Shown: in pieces, positions 1-10,000 of the stretch
Layout: the number at the start of each line of letters is the position of its first letter
Numbering within the stretch: position 1 is the first letter of the stretch
Assembly (NCBI RefSeq): GCF_013870525.1
Contig: NZ_JACBXD010000062.1
Coordinates: 1 to 46,182, forward strand
Length of the DNA: 46,182 nucleotides
Source: Amycolatopsis pittospori
GTDB lineage: Bacteria > Actinomycetota > Actinomycetes > Mycobacteriales > Pseudonocardiaceae
Direction of reading: 5' to 3'
The notes under the pieces: model-generated
What the model saw: only the letters and a program-made list of their open reading frames with translations
Databases searched by the model: none
Told to the model about the DNA's origin: nothing
Program-made: the position numbers and the translations under genes

Positions 1-3000
1 CAGGCCGCGGGCGCGGCGGCGCTCGGCCAATGCGTCGAGCGCCGCGTTGCTCGCGGCGTAGGCGCCCTGCCGGACCCCTCCCCATACGCCCGCGCCCGAG
101 GAGAACAGCACGAAGGCGTCGAGCGGGCTGCCCGCGGTGAGTTCGTCGAGCAGCTCGGCGCCGGTCACCTTGCCGTCGAACACGTCGGCGAGCAGCTCCG
201 GGGTCGTCTCGTCGAGCGGGACGGAGGGAGCGATCCCGGCGGTGTGGACGACCGCGGACAACGGCGGCAGCACGTCGAGCAGTTCGACCAGCGAGCCGCG
301 GTCGGACGCCTCGCAGGCCACGATGGTGACCTTGGCACCCAGCGCGCTCAGCTCGGCTTCGAGCTCGGCGGCACCCGGTGCCTGCGGTCCCCGCCTGCTG
401 GTGAGCACCAGATGATCGGCGCCGCCGGCCGCGAGCCAGCGCGCGACGTGTCCGCCGAGCGCACCGGTCCCACCGGTGATCAGGACGGTCCCCCGCGGCT
501 GCCAGTGCGACTCGGGCTCGTCCCCGGCGGGCGCGCGGACCAGCCGGCGGCCGAACACCCCGTTGGCCCGCACGACGAGCTGGTCCTCGTCCCCGGCACC
601 GGCGAGCACGTCCGCGAGCAGGCCGGGCACCCGGTCGCCGAACACCGGGGGAAGGTCGACGATCCCACCCCACCGTCCCGGGTATTCGAGCGCCGCGCTC
701 AGCGCGAGCCCCCACGCCGTGGCTTGGCCGGGGTCGGGGGCCGTGTCCGCGGCGCCGGTCGCGACAGCGGCCTTCGTGCAGAGCCAAAGCGGGGCCGCGT
801 GCCCGGCGTCGCCGAGTGCCTGTACGACGACCAGCCCGGCGAGCGCCCGGTGCCCCGGCCGTCGTTCCGGTTCGAAGGCCAGCAGCGACAGCACACCGTC
901 GAACCTCGGCAGCCCCGAAAGCCGCGCGGCCAGTGCCTCGCGTCGCAGGTCGCCGACGGGCACGGACAGCTCGTGCACCCTGGCTCCCCGGTCGCCGAGT
1001 GTCCGCACCACGGTCGTCACGTCCTCGTCGGGCGCCTCCGGTACGAGCACCAGCCAGTCGCCGGTGAGCGGGGTGCTCGTGCCGAGCCCGACCGGTCGCC
1101 ACTCCACCCGGTATCGCCAAGAGTCCACAACGGACAGATCGGCCCGTTGCCGGTACCAGCCGGACAACGCGGGCAGCACCGCGCCCAGCGCCTCCCGGTC
1201 GGGGACGTCGATCAGCTCGGCCAGCTCGGTCAGGTCCTGGTCGCCGACCAGTTCCCAGAAGCGGCCGCCGACCGGGTCCGCCGTGGCGGGCGCCGGGCCC
1301 GCCTCGCGGATGTTCCAGTAGTGGCGGCGCTGGAAGGCGTAGGTGGGCAGCGGAATCCGCCGGGGTTCGGCCCCCGCGAAGGCCACCGTCCAGTCGATGT
1401 CGGTGCCGGCGGTGAAGGCCTCTCCGAGCGAGACGAGGAACTGCCGCATCCCGCCCTGTTCACGGCGCAGGGAGCCCACGACGGCGATCCCCTCCGCACC
1501 CGCGTGCTCCGCGATCGCGTGCACGGCGTTGCGCAGCAGCGGGTGTGGGGCGGCTTCGACCACCAGGTCGTACCCGGCGTCGATCAGCCCGCGCAGCGCC
1601 GGTTCGAACAGCACCGGCTCCCGCATGTTCCGGTACCAGTAGGCGGCGGTCAGCTCGGCCGGGTCGATCCGGGCGCCGGTGACCGTGGAGTGGAAGGCCA
1701 CCTCGGCCTGCCGGGGCCGGACCGGGGCCAGTTCCCGCAGGATCCGCTCCCGCAGGACCTCGACCTGAGGCGAATGCCCCGCGCCCGGCGTCCCGGGGAT
1801 GCGCCGGGACCGCACCCGGCGCTGCTCGCACAGGGCCAGCATTTCCTCCAGCTGGGCCACGTTCCCGGCGACCGTGCACAACGCCGGACCGTTCACCGCG
1901 GCGACGGTCAGCCCGTCCCAGCGTTCGATCAGGGCGGAGACCTCGGCGTGCGGGAGCGAAACCGAAGCCATCGCGCCCTGTCCGCTGATTTCCAGCAAGG
2001 CCCGCGAGCGCAAGGCGACGATGCGGGCGGCATCGTCGAGGGTGAGCGCGCCGGCGACGTACGCGGCCGCGATCTCGCCCTGCGAGTGCCCGGTCACGGC
2101 GTCCGGCCGAACGCCGTGGGAGCGCCACAGTTCGGCCAGCGACACCATCATCGTGAACAACACCGGCTGCACCACGTCCAGCCGGTCCGTCGAGGCGGCG
2201 CCCTCGTCGCCGCGGATCACCGCCGCCACGGAGAAGTCCACATAGGACGCGAAGGCGGCGTCACAGGTCCGCACGCTTTCGGCGAAGACCGCGGAGTCCG
2301 CGTACAGCTTCGCGCCCATACCCGGCCACTGCGAGCCCTGACCGGGGAAGACGAACACCGTCCGGCCCCCGGCGCGTACCGGGCTCCCCTGCGCGGCGCC
2401 GTCCGGCAGCCCGCCCTCGGCGAACACGCCGAGCCGGACCGAGAACTCCTCCAGCGTGTCCGCGGCGAGTACCGCGCGATGCGCGAAACGGCTGCGCGTG
2501 GTCAGCAAGGAATACCCGACGTCGGCCGGGTCGAGCTCGGGTTCCGCGTCGACGTACGCCCGCAGCCGGGCGGCCTGCGCACGCAGCCCGGCCGAGGACT
2601 TGGCCGACAGCACCCACGGAACCGTCGCCACCGGGCGGGATTCGGCCACGGGTGACGGCGTACCGGCGGGCGCCTGTTCGATGATGAGGTGCGCGTTGGT
2701 GCCGCTGAGCCCGAACGAGGACACCCCCGCGCGGCGCGGGCGGCCGGTTTCCGGCCACGGCATGGCCTCGGTGAGCACCTCCACGGCGCCGGTGGACCAG
2801 TCCACGTGCGGGGTCGGCTCGGTCACGTGCAGGGTCCGCGGCATCAGGCCGTGCCGCATCGCCTCCACCATCTTGATCACCCCGGCCACCCCGGCGGCGG
2901 CCTGGCTGTGACCGATGTTGGACTTGATGGAGCCCAGGCGCAGCGGCCGGTCCGCGGGACGGCCCTGCCCCAGCGTGGCCAGCAGGGCGGTGGCCTCGAT

Positions 3001-3912
3001 CGGGTCGCCCAGCGAGGTGCCGGTGCCGTGCGCCTCCACCGCGTCCACGTCCGAAGCCGTCAGCCTGGCGGAGGTGAGCGCGTCGCGGATGACCCGCTGC
3101 TGGGCGGCGACGCTCGGCGCGGTCAGCCCGTTGCTGGCGCCGTCCTGGTTGATCGCGCTGCCGCGGAGCACCGCCAGCACCTCGTGGCCGTTGCGCTCGG
3201 CGTCGGACAGCAGTTCCAGCGCCAGCAGTCCCGCCCCCTCCGCGAAAGCGGTGCCGTCGGCTCCCGCGCCGAACGCCTTGCAGCGTGACTCCGCGGCGGC
3301 CGCGTCGAGCCCCTTGGCGTCGAGGAACACGGCGAGCGAGGCGAGCACGGTGACCGCGCCGGCGAGCGCGAGCTCGCATTCACCGCGCCTCAGCGACTGC
3401 ATCGCCAGGTGCAGCGCGACCAGTGACGACGAACAGGCCGTGTCGATGGTCAGCGCCGGACCCTCGAGTCCCAGCGTGTACGCCACCCGGCCGGACAGGA
3501 CGCTCGGTGCCGCCCCGGTGAGCACGTAGCCCTCGGCCTCCGGCGCCACCCCTTCGCCGTCGAGACCGTAGCCGGAGGTGGTGCCGCCGACGAACACGCC
3601 GGTGCGGCTGCCCCGCAGCGCCGCCGGGTCGAACCCGCCGCGTTCGAGTGCCTCCCAGGCCAGTTCCAGCAGGACCCGCTGCTGCGGATCCATGGTCAGC
3701 GCCTCACGCGGGCTGATCCCGAAGAACGCGGCGTCGAAGTGCCCCGCGTCGTCGATGAACCCGCCTTCGCCGTCGACGGCGTCCCAGCCGCGGTCGACGG
3801 GCAGCGGGGTGATCGCGTCGACCTCGTCCGCGACCAGCCGCCACAGTTCCTCCGGCGAATTCGCCCCACCCGGATAGCGGCACGCCATGGACACCACGGC
3901 GACCGGCTCCCC
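1..3912 (-). other. PKS D module 1 (incomplete): KS-AT(atypical)-KR(A1)
   Basis: KS active Cys codon is 3435-3433, AT Ser 2085-2083, GAGH 1785-1774, KR Trp 84-82 and Tyr 60-58. The ACP is expected beyond the left edge. Predicted output: a beta-hydroxy unit with an alpha substituent whose size (methyl, ethyl or other) is unresolved. It continues the alternation of KR-only and dehydrating modules. Confidence 0.85.
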
Positions 3913-4008
3913 GGCCGCCGCCTCGGCCGTCCGCAGCCGCTCACGGGTGTCGTGCAGGTCCGCGGTGACCCGCTTCAGATAGTCGAGAAGTTTCTGCTCA
4001 GTGCTCAT
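1..4008 (-). CDS. PKS D: modular type I polyketide synthase, N-terminal part (3' end outside window)
   Basis: Accepts the chain from PKS C and extends it; 1336 codons are visible and the frame is open to the window edge. Start ATG 4008 gives MSTEQKLLDYLKRVTADL, a docking helix very like that of PKS C. Domains: KS (~33-446; Cys 192 in TACSSS, EAHGTG and SNIGH present), AT (~547-850; GHSQG Ser 642), then a KR structural half and a catalytic KR with no DH between; the sequence ends shortly after the KR Tyr 1317. The AT specificity tetrapeptide is GAGH (742-745), neither HAFH nor YASH; xAGH motifs have been linked to ethylmalonyl or other non-standard extenders. The KR lacks LDD and has Trp 1309 eight residues before Tyr, A1-type. 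The KS differs from the other KS domains here (for example GTAFAEGAG for GTGWGEGAG). Further modules or a release domain may follow outside the window. Confidence 0.95.
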   Translation of the reverse strand, partial: MSTEQKLLDYLKRVTADLHDTRERLRTAEAAAGEPVAVVSMACRYPGGANSPEELWRLVADEVDAITPLPVDRGWDAVDGEGGFIDDAGHFDAAFFGISPREALTMDPQQRVLLELAWEALERGGFDPAALRGSRTGVFVGGTTSGYGLDGEGVAPEAEGYVLTGAAPSVLSGRVAYTLGLEGPALTIDTACSSSLVALHLAMQSLRRGECELALAGAVTVLASLAVFLDAKGLDAAAAESRCKAFGAGADGTAFAEGAGLLALELLSDAERNGHEVLAVLRGSAINQDGASNGLTAPSVAAQQRVIRDALTSARLTASDVDAVEAHGTGTSLGDPIEATALLATLGQGRPADRPLRLGSIKSNIGHSQAAAGVAGVIKMVEAMRHGLMPRTLHVTEPTPHVDWSTGAVEVLTEAMPWPETGRPRRAGVSSFGLSGTNAHLIIEQAPAGTPSPVAESRPVATVPWVLSAKSSAGLRAQAARLRAYVDAEPELDPADVGYSLLTTRSRFAHRAVLAADTLEEFSVRLGVFAEGGLPDGAAQGSPVRAGGRTVFVFPGQGSQWPGMGAKLYADSAVFAESVRTCDAAFASYVDFSVAAVIRGDEGAASTDRLDVVQPVLFTMMVSLAELWRSHGVRPDAVTGHSQGEIAAAYVAGALTLDDAARIVALRSRALLEISGQGAMASVSLPHAEVSALIERWDGLTVAAVNGPALCTVAGNVAQLEEMLALCEQRRVRSRRIPGTPGAGHSPQVEVLRERILRELAPVRPRQAEVAFHSTVTGARIDPAELTAAYWYRNMREPVLFEPALRGLIDAGYDLVVEAAPHPLLRNAVHAIAEHAGAEGIAVVGSLRREQGGMRQFLVSLGEAFTAGTDIDWTVAFAGAEPRRIPLPTYAFQRRHYWNIREAGPAPATADPVGGRFWELVGDQDLTELAELIDVPDREALGAVLPALSGWYRQRADLSVVDSWRYRVEWRPVGLGTSTPLTGDWLVLVPEAPDEDVTTVVRTLGDRGARVHELSVPVGDLRREALAARLSGLPRFDGVLSLLAFEPERRPGHRALAGLVVVQALGDAGHAAPLWLCTKAAVATGAADTAPDPGQATAWGLALSAALEYPGRWGGIVDLPPVFGDRVPGLLADVLAGAGDEDQLVVRANGVFGRRLVRAPAGDEPESHWQPRGTVLITGGTGALGGHVARWLAAGGADHLVLTSRRGPQAPGAAELEAELSALGAKVTIVACEASDRGSLVELLDVLPPLSAVVHTAGIAPSVPLDETTPELLADVFDGKVTGAELLDELTAGSPLDAFVLFSSGAGVWGGVRQGAYAASNAALDALAERRRARGL

Positions 4009-4015
4009 GGCTGCG

Positions 4016-4026
4016 CTCGTTTCTCC
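4016..4026 (-). promoter_or_regulatory. Weak ribosome binding region of PKS D
   Basis: The 28-nt gap after PKS C holds GGAG 14 nt before the ATG and a GAG triplet 7 nt before it; neither is an ideal site. The short gap suggests translation of PKS D may depend partly on ribosomes finishing PKS C. Confidence 0.4.
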
Positions 4027-4036
4027 GCCGGTGCGA

Positions 4037-7000
4037 TCAAGAGATCTGCAAGTCGTTGTCGATGAGGTCGAAGATCTGGTCCGCCGTGGCGTCCTGGATC
4101 CGCTGGGAAACGCCGTTCTCCGCCTCGTCCCCGGTCAGGCGGGCCAGCAGGGACCGCAGCCGGGCGGCCACTTCCGTCTTGGTCTCGCCGTCGTCGGCGA
4201 GTCCGGTCACCGCCAGTTCCAGCCTTCCGAGCTCGCCGAGGACGTCCGAAGCCGCCTCCTCGGCGCCGCTCGGCGCCAGCTCGCCCCGCAGGAACGCGGC
4301 GAGCGCCGCCGGCGTGGCGTGGTCGAACACCAGCGTCGGCGCGAGCCTGCCGCCGGTGACCTTGCCGAGCCGGTTGCGCAGCTCGACCCCGGTCAGCGAG
4401 TCGAAACCGAGCTCGCGGAACGCCTGCGCGGGTTCCACGGCCGCCACCGAAGGGAAGCCCAGGACGGCCGCCGCCTCGGTCCGCACCAGGTCGAGCAGGA
4501 TGGCCTCCTGCTCCGGCTCCGGAAGGCCGGCCAGCCGTTTGAGCAGCTTGGACCCGCTGTCTTCCTTCGCTTCGCCCGCGACCCTGCGGGACGTCGTGGC
4601 GGTGGTGAAGCCGCGCAGCAGGTGCGCCACGTCGTCCGGCCGCTGACGCCGGAGGCCGGCCACGTCCAGCCGCATCGGCAGCAGCAGCGGCTCGTCCATG
4701 GCCAGCGCGGCGTCGAACAGGGCCAGTCCTTCTTCGGTGTCCAGCCCGCCGACACCGTCCCGGCTCAGCCGCGCGAGCTCGGCCTCGCCGAGGTGCGCGG
4801 TCATCCCGCCGAGCCGGGCCCAGAGCCCCCAGGCCAGCGACGTCGCCGGCAGTCCCGCCGCACGACGCCGGTGCGCCAGCGCGTCCAGCCAGACGTTCGC
4901 CGCCGCGTAGTTGCCCTGCCCAGGCCCGCCGAAGACCCCGGCGGCCCCGGAGTAGAGCACGAACAACGACAGGTCCAGTCCCCGCGTCAGCTCGTCCAGA
5001 TGCGCCGCACCGTCCACTTTGGACCGGAGCACGGCACTGAGCCGCTCGGGGGTGAGATCGCCGATCAGCCCGTCGTCGAGGGTGCCCGCGGTGTGCACCA
5101 CACCGGCCAGCGCGTCGCCGATCCCGGAGACCACCTCGGCGACCTGCGCCCGGTCCGCCACGTCGCAGCGGACGATCCTGGCCCGCGCGCCGAGTTCGGT
5201 CAGCTCGCGCACCAGCTCCGCCGCGCCCGGCGCGTCCGGTCCGCTCCTGCTGGTCAGCACCAGGTCGCGGACGCCGTGTTCGGACACCAGCCGCCGGGCG
5301 GCCAGCGCGCCCAGGTTGCCGGTGCCGCCGGTGACCAGGACGGTCGCCGTCCCGTCGAGACGGCGTGGCTGGGTGAGCACCACCTTGCCGACGTGCTTGG
5401 CCTGTGACAGGAACCGGAAAGCCTCGTGGGCGCGGCGGACGTCCCAGGTCCGGATGGGCAACAGCCGCAGCGCGCCGTCGGCGAACAGCGCCATGACCTC
5501 GCGGAGGATCTCTCCCATCCGCTCGGCGCCCGCCTCGATCACGTCGAAGGCGCGGTAGCGCACCCCCGGGTGCCCGGCGGTGACCAGCTCCGGATCACGG
5601 AGGTCGCTCTTGCCCATCTCGATGAACCGCCCGCCCCTGGGCAGCAGCCGCAGGGACGCGTCGACGAACTCGCGAGCGAGGCAGTCCAGCACCACGTCCA
5701 CCCCCCGGCCGCCGGTGGCTTCGGCGAACTGCGCCTCGAACCCGAGATCCCGCGAGGACGCGAGATGCCTGTCGTCGAGACCGAGGTCCCGGACCGCCTG
5801 CCACTTCGCCGGACTCGCGGTGCCGTACACCTCGGCGCCCCAGTGCCGGGCGAGTTGCACGGCGGCCATGCCGACCCCGCCCGCGGCGGCGTGCACCAGC
5901 ACGGACTCGCCACGCCGGAGGTCCGCCAGGTCGCGCAGCGCGTAGTAGGCGGTGAGGAACACCACCGGCACCGACGCACCCTCCACAAAGGACCATGCGG
6001 CCGGGAGCTTCGCCAGCAGCCTGCTGTCGGCGACGGCGACCGGGCCGACACCCCCGGCGAACACCCCCAGCACCCGGTCGCCGGGAACGAGCCCGGTGAC
6101 CCCGGGACCGACTTCGAGGACGACGCCCGCGCCCTCGTTGCCCAGCGGCACCTCGTCGGGGTACATGCCGAGCGCGATCAGCACGTCGCGGAAGTTGACC
6201 CCGGCCGCCCGGACCTCCAGCCGCACCTCGCCTTCGCCGAGCTCGTCCACCGCGGCCGAGGAGGGCAGCAGGGCCAGGTTCTCCAGCGTGCCCCGGCCGG
6301 TGAGGTCGAGGTGCCAGTGCGGCTCCCCGGCGGGCGGGGTCAACGCGGCGGAGCGGTCGGCGGGAACCAGCCTCGGCACCCGCAGCCGCCCGTCGCGCAG
6401 CGCGAACTGCGGTTCGTCGCTGCGGAGCGCCGACGGCAACCTGTCGAGGTCTTCGGGTCCGCCGAGATCGGCGAGCACGAACCGGCCGGGGTTCTCCGAC
6501 TGCGCGGAGCGCACCAGTCCCCACACCACGGCCGCGTCGGCGTCCGGCACGTCTTCGTCCGGTGCGGTGGCGATCGCCCCGCGGGTGACGAAGACCAGCC
6601 GGGAGTCCGTGAACCGGTCGTCGGTCAGCCAGTCCTGCACCACGGCCAGCACGCGATGTGCGGCCGGGTGCGGGCCGTCGGTGCCGGGAAGCCAGTGCAG
6701 CAACACCGTTTCCGGACGCTGGTCCGCCTTGACGTCCCGCAGTTCCGGCAGGTCCAGCAGCTCGGCCGACGGCAGCGCGACGTCGTCCCAGCCGACCAGG
6801 AAGAGGTTCTTCGGCAGCACGGTGGCCGCCGCGGTGGCGGGCCGCAGGGCCAAGGACTCGACCACGGCCACCGGGTCGCCCGCGCCGTCCGCGGCGAAGA
6901 TCGACACGCTGTCGCCGTCGTGGCGCGTCAGCCGGACGCGCAGCGACCGCGCGCCGGTCGCGTGGAGGGTCACGCCGGTCCAGGAGAACGGCAGGTACGC

Positions 7001-10000
7001 CCCGCCACCGCCGAACGACACCGCACCCAGTGCGTGGAGGCCGGCGTCGAGCAGTGCCGGGTGCAGCCCGAACCGGGCGGCCTCGGCGGACTCGTCACGG
7101 GGCAGTTCCACCTCGGCGAACACCTCGGCGTCGCGTTCCCAGACCGCCGTGAGCCCGCGGAACACCGGGCCATAGGCCAGCCCTGCCGCGGCGAGACCGT
7201 CATAAAGGCCGTCGATGTCCACGGCGGTCGCCCTGGCGGGCGGCCACTCGCGGAGGTCACCGGACTCACCGGGCTCGCCGGATTCGGGCGATACGGCGCC
7301 CGAGGCGTGCCGTGTCCACGGCTCGCCGTCCGCTTCACGGGAGTAGAAGACCAGCTCCCGGGTGCCCGCTTCGTCCGGAGTGCCGACGACGAGCTGCAGC
7401 TGGATTCCGCCGGTCGAGGGCAGCACCAGCGGCGCCTCGATCGTCACCTCTTCCACCCTGGCGCAGCCCACCCGGTCGCCTGCTTGGACCGCCAGTTCGG
7501 CAAAAGCGGTGCCTGGCAGGAACACCTGCCCCGAGACCACGTGCTCGGCCAGCCAAGGTGACGTCGAGACCGACAGCCTGGCGGTGAGCACGACCTCGTC
7601 GCCACCCGCGAAGTCCAACGTGGCGCCGAGCATCGGATGGTCGGTGGCACCGAGTCCGGCCGTGGTGACGTCTCCGCCGGAGGACGCGTCCACCCGGGGC
7701 CAGAAGCGCTCGTGCTGGAACGGGTACGTGGGCAGGTCTTCGGGAACCGTCCCGGCCTTGCCGAGGAGGGCGTGCCAGTCGACGTGGGCGCCGTGGCAGA
7801 ACACCTCGCCCGCGGAGAGCAGGAACCTTCGCAGCCCTCCTTCGTCGCGGCGTAGCGTGCCCACCACGGGGAGATCGACGGTGTCCTCGATCGCCATCGC
7901 CAGCACCGGATGGGCGCTGACCTCCACGAACATCTGCTGACCATCGGCGGCCAACCGCTCCACCGCATCCGAGAACCGCACCGTCTGACGCAGATTCCGG
8001 TACCAATAACCACCCGTCAGCTCAGCGGTATCCAACCACCGAGAGTCCACAGTGGAATAAAACGGTATGTCGCCCGTCCGGGGCGTCACCGGAGCCAGCA
8101 GCTCAGCAAGCTCCGCCTCGATCCGCTCCACATGAGCCGAATGCGATGCGTAATCCACCGCCACCAACCGAGCCCGGACACCTTCAGCCTCGTAGTGGGC
8201 CTTCGCGTTCGCGAGTGCGTCGGGGTCACCCGAGAGCACCACCGCGTTCGGGCCATTCACCGCAGCGATCGACACACCCTCGCCGACCTCGGTGACAGGT
8301 GCGGCCACCGACAGCATTCCGCCCAAACCGGCAAGCTCGGCGGCGATCGCCTGACTCCGCAGCGCCACCACCCGAGCGCCGTCTTCCAAGCTCAGACCAC
8401 CAGCCACCACCGCAGCGGCGATCTCACCCTGCGAATGACCCACCACCGCTGAAGGAACAACACCGAGCGAACGCCACACCTCAGCCAGCGACACCATCAC
8501 CGACCACAACACCGGCTGAACAACATCAACCCTGGTCAAAGCAGCCTCGTCGCCCAACACCTCGAACAACGACCAGTCCACAAAGGACCTCAAAGCGCTG
8601 TCGCACTCCGCCATCCGCGACGCGAACACCGGACTCTCACCCAACAGCGCCGACGCCATCCCCAACCACTGCGAACCCTGACCAGGGAACACAAAAACCA
8701 CACGCTCGACACCAGAACCAGAACCACGCACCACACCAGCAGGCAACTCACCTGATGCCAACGCGGCAGCCAAACCAGCCTGATCCTCGCCGACGAGCAC
8801 CGCGCGATGCCCGAACACCGAACGACCCGCGAGGCCTGCCGCCACACCCGCGACATCGCCGGCATAGTCGGCCAGCCGACCGGCGAACGCTTCCACGGCC
8901 TCCGGCGACTTGCCCGACAACACCCACGGCGTGACCGCCACCGGAACGACCTCGGCGGGTACGGATGCGGGCGCCTGCTCCAGGATGAGGTGGGCGTTGG
9001 TGCCGCTCATGCCGAACGCGGAGATACCCGCTCGCCGCGCCGACTCGCGCTCCGGCCACGCACGGGCTTCGGTCAGCAGTTCGACGGCCCCGGCCGTCCA
9101 GTCCACGTGGGGCGATGGCGTGTCGATGTGGAGACTTCGCGGCAGCAGGCCGTGCCGCAGCGCCAACACCATCTTCATCACTCCGGCGACCCCGGCCGCG
9201 GCCTGGGTGTGCCCGAGGTTCGACTTCACCGAACCGAGCCACAGCGGGCGATCGCGGTCCTTCCCATAGGTCGCGTTGAGCGCCTGGGCTTCGATCGGGT
9301 CGCCGAGCGTGGTGCCGGTGCCGTGTGCCTCCACCGCGTCCACATCGGACGTCCCGAGCCCGGCGTTGGCCAGCGCGGCACGGATCACGCGTTGCTGTGA
9401 GAGCCCGTTCGGCGCGGTGAGCCCGTTGGACGCGCCGTCCTGGTTGACCGCGCTGCCCCGCACCACGGCCAGCACCTGGTGTCCCTGGCGGGTGGCCTCG
9501 GACAGCCGTTCCACCAGCAGGATGCCGGCGCCTTCGCCCCAGCCGGTGCCGTCGGCGGCGTCGGCGAACGCCTTGCACCGGCCGTCCGCCGACAGTCCGC
9601 GCTGGGCACTGAAGTCCAGGAACGCCCCGGGCGTGGACATCACGGTCACGCCGCCGGCCAGTGCCATGTCGCATTCGCCGTTGCGCAGTGCCTGCACGGC
9701 GAGGTGGATCGCGACCAGCGAAGAGGAGCAGGCGGTGTCCACGGTGACGGCCGGGCCTTCGAGCCCGAACGTGTAGGCCAGCCTGCCCGAGACCACACTC
9801 GCCGAGACCCCGGTGCCCAGCTGTCCTTCGCCGAGGTCCGACGAGGCGAGCAGCACCGAAAGGTAGTCCTGGCCGTTCGAGCCGACGAACACCCCGGTCC
9901 GGCTGCCCCGGAGCTCTGCCGGGTCGAAACCGGCTCGTTCGAAGGCCTCCCAGGAGGTCTCCAGCAGGAGCCGCTGCTGCGGGTCCATCGCCAGCGCCTC

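Noticed and set aside
2261..3379. 372-codon minus-strand frame within PKS D
   Set aside because: It is a different frame over the PKS D KS-AT region; the PKS D frame gives continuous KS and AT motifs through this stretch.
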